Shown in pieces: positions 1-5,166 of a stretch of DNA of 5,826 bases (position 1 is the stretch's first letter; each line of letters begins with the position of its first letter). A program made the translations under genes and the position numbers. This DNA comes from an uncultured Clostridia bacterium. Lineage in GTDB: Bacteria > Bacillota > Clostridia > Oscillospirales > Ruminococcaceae. The stretch lies in contig CANPZQ010000122.1 in assembly GCA_947588775.1 (NCBI GenBank), positions 1 to 5,826 of the forward strand, in the 5' to 3' direction. The notes under the pieces are model-generated. The model was given only the letters and a program-made list of their open reading frames with translations, did not search any database and was not told the origin of the DNA.

Positions 1-103
1 GGTGAGGTCCCACCTGTTCCCATGCCGAACACAGAAGTTAAGCTCACTCGCGCCTACGATACTTGCACGGCGACGTGCCGGGAAAATTGGTGTTGCCGAC
101 ACC
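1..103 (+). rRNA. rrf: 5S ribosomal RNA, 3' part (5' end outside window)
   Basis: The stretch carries the conserved 5S core: CCACCTGTTCCCATGCCGAA, then CACAGAAGTTAAGCTC, then a loop-E/helix IV region and a closing TTGCCGACACC that would pair with the missing 5' end. About 15 bases at the 5' side are lacking because the window begins inside the gene. 5S rRNA is a component of the large ribosomal subunit. It is followed after about 30 nt by tRNA-Asn on the same strand, a common arrangement at the end of bacterial rRNA operons, so 23S and 16S genes probably lie upstream (inference). The mature 3' end is estimated near 103; the exact processing site is not determined. Confidence 0.95.
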
Positions 104-105
104 CG

Positions 106-133
106 ATAAGCATAAGCCCCGGCTTATGCTTAT
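106..133 (+). repeat. Perfect 13-bp hairpin between 5S rRNA and tRNA-Asn
   Basis: ATAAGCATAAGCC (106-118) is followed by the 2-nt spacer CC and its exact reverse complement GGCTTATGCTTAT (121-133). The hairpin ends immediately before the first base of tRNA-Asn and begins 2-3 nt after 5S rRNA. No T-run follows, so it is not a standard intrinsic terminator. In a shared 5S-tRNA transcript it would form a strong stem separating the two stable RNAs. A role in processing, such as a double-strand endonuclease site, is an inference. Confidence 0.8.
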
Positions 134-209
134 TGCCTCTTAGCTCAGTCGGTAGAGCACATGACTGTTAATCATGGGGTCGTCAGTTCGAGCCTGACAG
201 AGGCAGCCA
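134..209 (+). tRNA. tRNA-Asn (anticodon GTT)
   Basis: A full cloverleaf can be drawn. Acceptor TGCCTCT (134-140) pairs with AGAGGCA (199-205), followed by discriminator G and an encoded CCA (207-209). The D-arm contains AGCTCAGTCGGTAGAGC. The anticodon stem CATGA/TCATG encloses loop CTGTTAA with anticodon GTT at 167-169. The T-arm is GTCAG-TTCGAGC-CTGAC. The gene lies just after 5S rRNA on the same strand and before an intrinsic terminator. It has no promoter of its own in the short spacer, so it is probably the last gene of the rRNA transcript. Confidence 0.97.
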
Positions 210-212
210 CAC

Positions 213-248
213 CCCCGCAGGGCAAAAGCCTTGCGGGGTTAATTTTTT
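213..248 (+). terminator. Intrinsic terminator after 5S/tRNA-Asn
   Basis: CCCCGCAGGGC (213-223) pairs with GCCTTGCGGGG (228-238) across an AAAA tetraloop: 11 bp including one G-U pair. It is followed by TTAATTTTTT. It starts 4 nt after the tRNA CCA end and would end the rRNA/tRNA transcript before the separate typA promoter. Confidence 0.9.
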
Positions 249-304
249 ATATCCCTTCCCAAAAACCCCACGCAAACCCGCGATTTTTCTGTTAAAAATC
301 CCTA

Positions 305-333
305 TTGATTTAGCACTTTTCAAATAGTATAAT
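305..333 (+). promoter_or_regulatory. Sigma-A-type promoter of typA
   Basis: The -35 box is TTGATT (305-310) and the -10 box is a perfect TATAAT (328-333), with an ideal 17-nt spacer. Transcription would begin near 340, giving a leader of about 30 nt before the TTG start at 370. The site follows the upstream terminator directly, so typA appears to be transcribed independently of the rRNA operon. Confidence 0.8.
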
Positions 334-340
334 ACTATTT
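322..340. promoter_or_regulatory. Palindrome over the typA -10 box (possible operator)
   Basis: AAATAGTAT (322-330) and ATACTATTT (332-340) are exact reverse complements around the single base A331. The palindrome covers the whole -10 hexamer and reaches the predicted transcription start. A dimeric repressor bound here would block promoter opening. Part of the symmetry comes from the AT-rich -10 sequence itself, so the operator role is an inference; no regulator is identified. Confidence 0.4.
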
Positions 341-354
341 TGGAAAAATCGGAC

Positions 355-360
355 AAGGAG
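355..360 (+). promoter_or_regulatory. Ribosome binding site that sets the typA start
   Basis: AAGGAG is followed by 9 nt and then TTG at 370. An in-frame TTG at 340 has no Shine-Dalgarno sequence and coincides with the predicted transcription start, so it is unlikely to be used. Starting at 370 also gives the family-typical N-terminus MIRNDLRNVAIIAHVDHGKT. Confidence 0.85.
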
Positions 361-369
361 AGAGGCAGA

Positions 370-2190
370 TTGATTAGAAACGATTTAAGAAACGTCGCGA
401 TTATCGCGCATGTCGACCACGGGAAAACTACCCTTGTCGACGGAATGCTTCGCCAGAGCGGGACGTTTCGGACAAACCAGGTCGTCAACGAGCGGGTGAT
501 GGATTCAAACGACATCGAGCGCGAGCGCGGCATCACAATCCTCGCGAAAAACACCTCCGTGATGTATAAGGGCGTTAAGATAAATATCGTCGATACCCCC
601 GGCCATGCCGATTTCGGCGGCGAGGTCGAGCGTATTTTAAAGATGGTTGACGGCGTAATCCTTTTGGTCGACGCCGCCGAGGGGCCGATGCCCCAGACGC
701 GCTTCGTCTTGCAGCACGCGCTTGAGCTCGGCCACCGTGTAATTATTGTAATAAACAAAATCGACCGCCCCGACGCGAGAATCGACGAGGTAATCGACGA
801 ATGCTACGAGCTTTTGATGGACTTAAACGCCTCCGACGAGCAGCTTGACAGCCCTATTCTCTTCTGCTCGGGGCGGGACGGGACCGCCTCGGAGGACGAG
901 CACAGCCCCGGAACGGATTTAATCCCGCTGTTTAATAAAATACTTGAATATATCCCCGCGCCGCAGGGCGAGCCCGACGAGCCGCTTCAGATGCTTGTAA
1001 GCTCAATCGACTACAACGACTATGTCGGAAGAATCGCCATCGGCAAAATCGAGCGGGGAACCGTTCGCGTGAATCAGGAAATCATGATAGGCGACTTCCA
1101 TCACACGAAAAAGGAATACCGCTCGAAGGTCGTTACGCTTTACCAAATCAACGGGCTTGAGCGGACCCCCGCCGAAGCCGCCTCGGTCGGCGACATCGTA
1201 TGCATCAGCGGAATCGAGAATATCACCATCGGCGACACCATCGGCGACCCGCAGAGCTTCGAGGCCCTGCCTTTCGTAAAAATAAGCGAGCCGACGGTCG
1301 AGATGACGTTTTCCGTCAACGATTCGCCCTTTGCGGGGCGGGAAGGGAAATATGTGACGTCGCGGCACCTTCGCGACAGGCTTTTCAGGGAGCTTCTGAA
1401 GGACGTTTCGCTTCGCGTCACCGAAACAGACACTACCGACGCATTTAAGGTCGCCGGAAGAGGCGAGATGCACCTTTCCATCTTAATCGAAAACATGCGC
1501 CGCGAGGGCTATGAGATGGGCGTATCGACGCCGCGCGTTCTCTATAAAGAGGTGGAGGGAAAGCTCTGCGAGCCGATAGAAGAGCTTGTCGTAGACGTTC
1601 CGGAGGCTTCGCTCGGCGCGGTTATGGAGAAGATGGGTACCCGCAAGGGGGAGATGGTGTCGATGACCCCGATGGGCTCGAGAATGAGGGCGGTGTTCCA
1701 TGTTCCCGCAAGAGGGCTTTTCGGCTACAGAAACGAGTTTTTGACGGATACAAAGGGCGAGGGAATAATGAGCTCGGTGTTTTACGGCTATGAGCCGTAT
1801 AAGGGCGATATTCCGAGAAGAACGAGCGGTTCGCTTGTCGCATTTGAATCGGGCGAGGCGGTTACATACGGCCTCTATAACGCCCAGGAGCGCGGCGCGC
1901 TCTTCATCGGCGCGGGCGTTCAGGTGTACGAGGGAATGATAGTCGGCGTTTCGCCGAAGCCGGGGGATTTGGTTGTAAACGTCTGCAAGCGCAAGCACCT
2001 GACGAATACCCGCGCGAGCGGCTCCGACGACGCTCTGCGGCTTATCCCGCCGCGAATCTTCAGCCTTGAGGACAGCCTCGAATTCATCGCCGACGACGAG
2101 CTTGTCGAAGTCACGCCGAAGAACATCAGGCTCCGCAAAAAGACGCTCTCCAACGTCCAGAGAGCGAAGGACAACGCGAAGCTGAAGTAA
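370..2190 (+). CDS. typA: Ribosome-associated translational GTPase TypA/BipA
   Basis: The 606-aa product is a full-length TypA/BipA, a GTPase of the EF-G/LepA superfamily. It binds the ribosome and affects 50S subunit assembly and stress or low-temperature growth in species where it has been studied. GTPase motifs, counted from the TTG start, are the P-loop AHVDHGKTT (13-21), switch I RGIT (53-56), DTPGH (75-79), NKID (129-132) and a G5-like CSGRDG (166-171). Then follow a beta-barrel domain II (about 215-295), an EF-G-like domain III with the TypA-type NDSPFAGREGKYVTSRHLRDRL stretch, a domain V, and the TypA-specific C-terminal domain ending in a lysine-rich tail after the motif VEVTPKNIRLRKK. 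The length is usual for the family and no frameshift is seen. It has its own promoter and a probable terminator. The bordering genes are not functionally linked: rRNA/tRNA upstream and a convergent kinase gene downstream. Confidence 0.97.
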   Translation: MIRNDLRNVAIIAHVDHGKTTLVDGMLRQSGTFRTNQVVNERVMDSNDIERERGITILAKNTSVMYKGVKINIVDTPGHADFGGEVERILKMVDGVILLVDAAEGPMPQTRFVLQHALELGHRVIIVINKIDRPDARIDEVIDECYELLMDLNASDEQLDSPILFCSGRDGTASEDEHSPGTDLIPLFNKILEYIPAPQGEPDEPLQMLVSSIDYNDYVGRIAIGKIERGTVRVNQEIMIGDFHHTKKEYRSKVVTLYQINGLERTPAEAASVGDIVCISGIENITIGDTIGDPQSFEALPFVKISEPTVEMTFSVNDSPFAGREGKYVTSRHLRDRLFRELLKDVSLRVTETDTTDAFKVAGRGEMHLSILIENMRREGYEMGVSTPRVLYKEVEGKLCEPIEELVVDVPEASLGAVMEKMGTRKGEMVSMTPMGSRMRAVFHVPARGLFGYRNEFLTDTKGEGIMSSVFYGYEPYKGDIPRRTSGSLVAFESGEAVTYGLYNAQERGALFIGAGVQVYEGMIVGVSPKPGDLVVNVCKRKHLTNTRASGSDDALRLIPPRIFSLEDSLEFIADDELVEVTPKNIRLRKKTLSNVQRAKDNAKLK

Positions 2191-2199
2191 GATAATTTA

Positions 2200-2261
2200 C
2201 CCCCGCGAAAACCTGCCGAAGCCGGGAAACGGAGCTTTGGGGAGGGGAGCGGGGGATTTTT
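2200..2261 (+). terminator. Probable typA terminator (long branched stem-loop)
   Basis: CCCCCGC (2200-2206) pairs with GCGGGGG (2249-2255), and an inner stem CCGAAGC (2216-2222) pairs with GCTTTGG (2234-2240, one G-U). The outer stem is followed at once by ATTTTTAT. The T-tract and position 10 nt after the typA stop suit an intrinsic terminator. The interior is larger than usual, so the assignment is moderate. Confidence 0.5.
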
Positions 2262-2286
2262 ATAGCGCCGGTCAATTACGTCGGCC

Positions 2287-2314
2287 CTGCGCCTCCCCTC
2301 GTGGTGAGGCGCAG
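2287..2314. repeat. 9-bp hairpin in the typA-kinase gap
   Basis: CTGCGCCTC (2287-2295) and GAGGCGCAG (2306-2314) are exact reverse complements with a 10-nt loop. It is the first of a row of palindromes filling the convergent intergenic space. No T-run follows on either strand, so a terminator role is not supported. Confidence 0.6.
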
Positions 2315-2328
2315 CGAGAACCTTTTAG

Positions 2329-2370
2329 AAAACTGCGGCGGAAGGCAAAATTTCGGGGCGGGGCAGTTTT
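2329..2370. repeat. Short inverted repeat, possible reduced copy of the G-core element
   Basis: AAAACTGC (2329-2336) and GCAGTTTT (2363-2370) enclose 26 nt. As in the larger elements nearby, a run of GGGGCGGG lies just before the 3' arm and a GGAAGG/AAAA-type segment lies near the 5' arm. It is shorter and lacks the full four-run G core, so membership in the family is an inference. Confidence 0.45.
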
Positions 2371-2380
2371 GCGCAGAGAA

Positions 2381-2463
2381 GGCGCGGGGACGGAGCGGGG
2401 AAAATGCAGGAAAGTGGGTGGGCGGGCGGGTGGGGCCAACCCAGCCAGCGCAGTCCCCGCGCC
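2381..2463 (+). repeat. Hairpin/G-core repeat element, copy A
   Basis: Perfect 11-bp arms, GGCGCGGGGAC (2381-2391) and GTCCCCGCGCC (2453-2463), enclose a core at 2416-2435 of five G-runs separated by single bases (GGG, GGG, GGG, GGG, GGGG). The core is followed by CCAACC. The segment between 5' arm and core contains GCGGGGAAAA. The core order, the GGGTGGG-x-CCAACC junction and a CA before the 3' arm recur in copy D. No open reading frame fits it. I do not recognise a named repeat family. Confidence 0.75.
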
Positions 2464-2505
2464 GGGAGTCTGCACAGACTTTCGGGTAAACTGCCCCCGC
2501 CCAAA

Positions 2506-2566
2506 GCCCGAGCCTCACCCACCCCCGCTCCGCCTGCGGCTCCGGAGGACGGGATTCGGCTCAGGC
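2506..2566 (-). repeat. Degenerate hairpin/G-core element, possible copy E
   Basis: GCCCGAGCC (2506-2514) and GGCTCAGGC (2558-2566) pair with one mismatch. Next to the left arm lies CACCCACCCCCGC, which read on the - strand is a short G-rich core GGGGGTGGGTG close to the 3' arm, as in copies B and C. The core has too few G-runs for a complete quadruplex motif. It is best seen as a decayed family member, or as an unrelated palindrome in GC-rich DNA. Confidence 0.35.
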
Positions 2567-2567
2567 A

Positions 2568-2609
2568 GGGGTTTGGCGCGCAGGCCGCTTCGGTTTCCTG
2601 CGCAACCCC
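2568..2609. repeat. Bulged 13-bp hairpin abutting copy B
   Basis: GGGGTT (2568-2573) plus GCGCAGG (2578-2584) pairs with CCTGCGC (2597-2603) plus AACCCC (2604-2609). Only TGGC (2574-2577) is left as a bulge, and the loop is 12 nt. It ends exactly where the arm of copy B begins at 2610 and starts 1 nt after possible copy E, so three palindromes are packed end to end. Confidence 0.6.
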
Positions 2610-2694
2610 GGCGCGGCGAAGGGGGCTGATTTCCTGCGCCCACCCACCCGCCCCCTATACCTTCCCGCTAACCTCCCGCCCCCTTCGCCGCGCC
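2610..2694 (-). repeat. Hairpin/G-core repeat element, copy B (inverted)
   Basis: Perfect 17-bp arms, GGCGCGGCGAAGGGGGC (2610-2626) and GCCCCCTTCGCCGCGCC (2678-2694), enclose a core whose G-rich strand is the - strand. The core has four G-runs separated by single bases (2639-2655 read on the - strand) followed by GCGCAGG. It starts 38 nt beyond the kinase stop codon. The kinase mRNA would therefore carry the G-rich form in its 3' untranslated region if transcription continues this far. It is closely similar to copy C, in opposite orientation. Confidence 0.8.
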
Positions 2695-2732
2695 TACCTC
2701 CTGCACTAAAACAACGCCGCCGAACCCCCCCT

Positions 2733-4121
2733 TTACCCCTTCCCTCCATTCAACCGAATCCTCGCCGTAAACGCCTGCTCGCCGCCGTCAAACTTAAACT
2801 GCGCGGTGCCGTCATATTTGCGAGCGGTGTGGGCAATGCTCCCGAGGCCGTAGCCGCCGTCGCGGCGGGTGCTGAGGTACGCTTCGGCGGGAAGGAAGCC
2901 CTCCGCGCCGCGATAGGAAGGCGCGAGCTTTACCTCGCGGCAGGAGTTGGAGATTTCAATCGCCAAGGAGCCGCCGAAGGTGCCTATTTGGATTTCTATC
3001 CACCTGTTTTCGGGGCATTTCCGGCAGGAAATTATCGCGTTTTCCATCGCGTTTCCGAAAATAACCGTAAGGTCGGCGGGCTCGATTGCCGCTTCGGCGC
3101 AGTCCGCTTTTACGTCGCAGCGAATATCCTCGTCCCTCGCCATTCCGATATAACACTGCAAAAGGCCGTTTATGGCGACGTTTTGGCAGTAAACCTCGCT
3201 GTCGTGTTTAACCGTCGCGTCGAGCTGCCCCGAGATGTATTCCCGCATTTCGTCGAGCCGCCCGCGCTCAAGCATGTCGCCGAGGGTGGCGTAGTGGTGC
3301 CTTAAATCGTGGCGCATTCTGCGGATATTCTCCATGTCGCCGACTATCATTTCATACTGAAGCTGTCGGATTTCAAGAGCCCTGCGGCGGTCGCTGTCAT
3401 GCTTCCGGCGGACGGATTCCCGGAAAATAAGCCAGTAAATCGCAATCTGATACGCCATAATCAGTATCATTATAAGAAGCTGGTACTGCGAAATCCCCCA
3501 AACGCCGTCGAAGCCGCTGAACGTGCTGAAAAGGGTGCTGCAATAAAATTCCATTATAAAATAGAAGAGGGTTGATACCGTCGCGATTGCGAATTCCCGC
3601 TTCATGCTCTGCGGCTCGATTTCGCGGATATATTCCGAAAGCGGGCGGATTACCGCGACGACGAGAACCGTGAACAAAACCGCCGAAATAACCGCGCATT
3701 CCGCGTCGGTCAGCCAGTCGTATGCGTAAACGCCGATATATTCCGCGTCCGAAAAGAAGGGGTCGATTAGGTTGATTAACATAAACACCGCGACCCCGTA
3801 GAATCCTGCGACCGAAAAAACGAGCAGCTTTTTCATCATCGATTCCCGGACAAGAAGAACATATGCCCCGAGTATAAGAAGCAGTGCTATAAGCATCGAA
3901 ACGTTTGAAATCATGTTGTGGTAGGGGACTTTTTCGGTATCGCGAAGGCAAAGAACCGCCGAATAAAGCGCCGAACAGCCGACGGTAAACGCGGTCATTC
4001 CGATAAGAAACGACCTTTTTTTGACGCGGTAGGCCTCGGCGGAGAACGGCAGGAAGATTATAAGCACGCAGGGAAACAGCTGAAGCCAGAACCCGAGCGC
4101 GTTTTGAATAAATACGGTCAT
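2733..4121 (-). CDS. AgrC-like GHKL sensor histidine kinase
   Basis: The 462-aa membrane kinase has about seven hydrophobic segments (roughly 7-27, 37-59, 70-91, 97-119, 139-160, 176-198, 213-234) and no large extracellular domain. A charged linker (235-265) joins them to the kinase core. The H-box RMRHDLRHH gives H271 as probable phosphoacceptor, the N-box is NAMEN (357-361) and the G-box is GGYGLGS (422-428). This is the layout of the AgrC/ComD (HPK10) class, which usually senses peptides and phosphorylates LytTR regulators. The ATG start has AAGGAG 8 nt upstream (4130-4135). The gene lies 192 nt downstream of a LytTR response regulator on the same strand, so it is probably its partner; that gap holds repeat copy C. 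No agrB or agrD homologue is visible in the window, so the signal is unknown. Family assignment is firm; ligand and targets are not. Confidence 0.92.
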   Translation of the reverse strand: MTVFIQNALGFWLQLFPCVLIIFLPFSAEAYRVKKRSFLIGMTAFTVGCSALYSAVLCLRDTEKVPYHNMISNVSMLIALLLILGAYVLLVRESMMKKLLVFSVAGFYGVAVFMLINLIDPFFSDAEYIGVYAYDWLTDAECAVISAVLFTVLVVAVIRPLSEYIREIEPQSMKREFAIATVSTLFYFIMEFYCSTLFSTFSGFDGVWGISQYQLLIMILIMAYQIAIYWLIFRESVRRKHDSDRRRALEIRQLQYEMIVGDMENIRRMRHDLRHHYATLGDMLERGRLDEMREYISGQLDATVKHDSEVYCQNVAINGLLQCYIGMARDEDIRCDVKADCAEAAIEPADLTVIFGNAMENAIISCRKCPENRWIEIQIGTFGGSLAIEISNSCREVKLAPSYRGAEGFLPAEAYLSTRRDGGYGLGSIAHTARKYDGTAQFKFDGGEQAFTARIRLNGGKG

Positions 4122-4170
4122 TTTTTAAACTCCTTTTTGCCGCCGCAGTCCCTGTAACGCTGCCATAGAA

Positions 4171-4255
4171 GGCGCGGCGAATGGGGCGGGCGGGCTGCGG
4201 GAAAGATGGGCGGGCGGGTGGGTGGGCGCAGGGCAGCAGCCCCATTCGCCGCGCC
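4171..4255 (+). repeat. Hairpin/G-core repeat element, copy C (inside the two-component unit)
   Basis: Perfect 17-bp arms, GGCGCGGCGAATGGGGC (4171-4187) and GCCCCATTCGCCGCGCC (4239-4255), enclose a core of five G-runs with single-base spacers (4208-4226), followed by GCGCAGG. A further GGG-rich stretch lies next to the 5' arm. It sits between the response regulator stop (4314) and kinase start (4121), ending 36 nt before the kinase Shine-Dalgarno site. In the regulator-kinase mRNA it would be present in its C-rich form as a 17-bp hairpin. Arms and inner segments match copy B almost base for base in the opposite orientation. Confidence 0.8.
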
Positions 4256-4272
4256 GCCTCCACTGCCGGAAA

Positions 4273-4291
4273 ACAGAAAACAGATTTCTGT
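4273..4291 (-). terminator. Weak hairpin after the response regulator gene
   Basis: On the - strand ACAGAAA pairs with TTTCTGT across a 5-nt loop and is followed by TTTTCC. It lies 22 nt past the response regulator stop codon. The stem is short and AT-rich, so at most it would be a weak or partial terminator between regulator and kinase. Confidence 0.25.
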
Positions 4292-4313
4292 CAATCCGAC
4301 TTCCGCACTCTAA

Positions 4314-5030
4314 TTAAATCCCCTTTCTCTGCGAAAGCTTCGCAAAGACATAGTCGTCGTATGCCGAGCGGATTGCGGAGCTTCGCCGGACGGCTATCGG
4401 AAGCCGCAGCCCGCCCCGCAAAACGCAGGTGTCGGTCCGCATCTGCTCGATAAAATCCATGTTCACGACAAGCCCGCGGTTTATCTTCAGAAACCGCCCG
4501 TCCATCATTCTCTCAAGCTCCTGAAACGGCGTCCAGACCTTGAAGCTTGCGCCGTCCGAAAGAAGCACGTTTACGGCGTGGTTCTCGTTTTCAAGAAGGC
4601 AGATTCTGTCAAGCGGCACGGTGCGCTTGTCCGCGCCGACGGTAAAGGTCGCCTGTTCCCGCCGCCCTAAACGGCTCTCCCCGAGCCTGTGAAACGCCTC
4701 CGCGATTCCCTCTTTCGTAACCGGCTTAACGAGATAGTGGAGCGCGTAAAGCGAAAACGCGTCTACGGCATGGTCGCGGCTCGTCGTCACAAAGACGACG
4801 GCCGTCGCAGGCGAAAGCTCCCGCAGCCTTTTCGCGACGTCGATTCCGTTTTCGTTTGAAAGATAGATGTCGAGAAAGACGACGTCGAACGGCGGGCTCT
4901 TTTCCGCCGCTTCGAGGAGCCCGCCGCCGTCGGCGAACATCTCCGCCCGAAGCCCGGAATCGAACCGTCCGAGCTCTTCGCAAAAACGCTCCCGCTCGGC
5001 CTCCTCGTCGTCGCAAACCGCCACGCGCAT
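4314..5030 (-). CDS. LytTR-family response regulator (AgrA/LytR type)
   Basis: The 238-aa product is a cytoplasmic two-component regulator. The N-terminal receiver domain (1 to about 120) shows the acidic pair D7-D8 in VAVCDDEEAE, phosphoacceptor D54 in VVFLDIYLS, T82 in VFVTTSRD and K102 in YLVKPV, so all key residues are present. The C-terminal LytTR DNA-binding domain (about 128-230) contains the typical FLKINRGLVVNMDFI stretch (180-194). Proteins of this class bind paired direct repeats upstream of target promoters. The ATG start is preceded on the - strand by AGGGGGTG (5036-5043) at 5 nt. It precedes an AgrC-like kinase on the same strand with a 192-nt gap, wider than usual for a co-transcribed pair. 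Length and domain order are normal. Partnership with the kinase is inferred from adjacency and family pairing; the regulon is unknown. Confidence 0.95.
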   Translation of the reverse strand: MRVAVCDDEEAERERFCEELGRFDSGLRAEMFADGGGLLEAAEKSPPFDVVFLDIYLSNENGIDVAKRLRELSPATAVVFVTTSRDHAVDAFSLYALHYLVKPVTKEGIAEAFHRLGESRLGRREQATFTVGADKRTVPLDRICLLENENHAVNVLLSDGASFKVWTPFQELERMMDGRFLKINRGLVVNMDFIEQMRTDTCVLRGGLRLPIAVRRSSAIRSAYDDYVFAKLSQRKGI

Positions 5031-5072
5031 ATTTTCACCCCCTGAAGATAGTCGATGATGGGTTGATATAAA

Positions 5073-5101
5073 AAATTAAAAAGTTTCGCCGGCCTTTTCA
5101 A
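5073..5101 (-). promoter_or_regulatory. Candidate promoter for the response regulator
   Basis: On the - strand TTGAAA (5101-5096) lies 17 nt from TAATTT (5078-5073) in an AT-rich tract about 40 nt before the regulator start. The -35 box is good but the -10 box matches TATAAT at only half its positions. The -35 also overlaps a hairpin, so this is a weak call. Confidence 0.25.
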
Positions 5102-5154
5102 AGGCCGCAGGGTCAAGGGGCGGAGCCCCTTGTCGCGCTCCGCAGGCCGCGAAA
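5084..5154. repeat. Nested palindrome cluster upstream of the response regulator
   Basis: Two hairpins stand in series: CGGCCTTT/AAAGGCCG (5090-5107) with a TC loop, and CAAGGGGC/GCCCCTTG (5114-5132) with a GGA loop. They are enclosed by near-matching outer arms TTTCGCCGGCC (5084-5094) and GGCCGCGAAA (5145-5154). The layout resembles the GC-rich dispersed intergenic repeats of clostridial genomes; that comparison is from memory. It would form a leader structure if the regulator is transcribed from further upstream. Confidence 0.5.
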
Positions 5155-5166
5155 TCTCTTTTATAC

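Noticed and set aside
1003..1998. Long open frames on the - strand across typA (1003-1473, 1140-1496, 1483-1998) and one at 183-758
   Set aside because: They lie antisense to the intact, motif-complete typA (and partly to tRNA-Asn), have no ribosome sites that I see, and have composition typical of shadow frames in GC-rich coding DNA.
2237..2749. Several open frames on both strands in the typA-kinase gap
   Set aside because: The translations are low-complexity Arg/Pro/Gly/Ala strings that run through the palindromic elements. No ribosome sites or recognisable domains were found.
3397..4263. 288-aa open frame overlapping the kinase gene on the same strand
   Set aside because: It is an Arg/Pro-rich frame-shifted reading of the kinase that begins inside repeat copy C. 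The kinase frame has all histidine kinase motifs.
4289..4294. Perfect TTGACA (-35-like) on the - strand between regulator and kinase
   Set aside because: No acceptable -10 box lies 16-18 nt downstream (the position reads TTCCGG), so a separate kinase promoter here is not supported.
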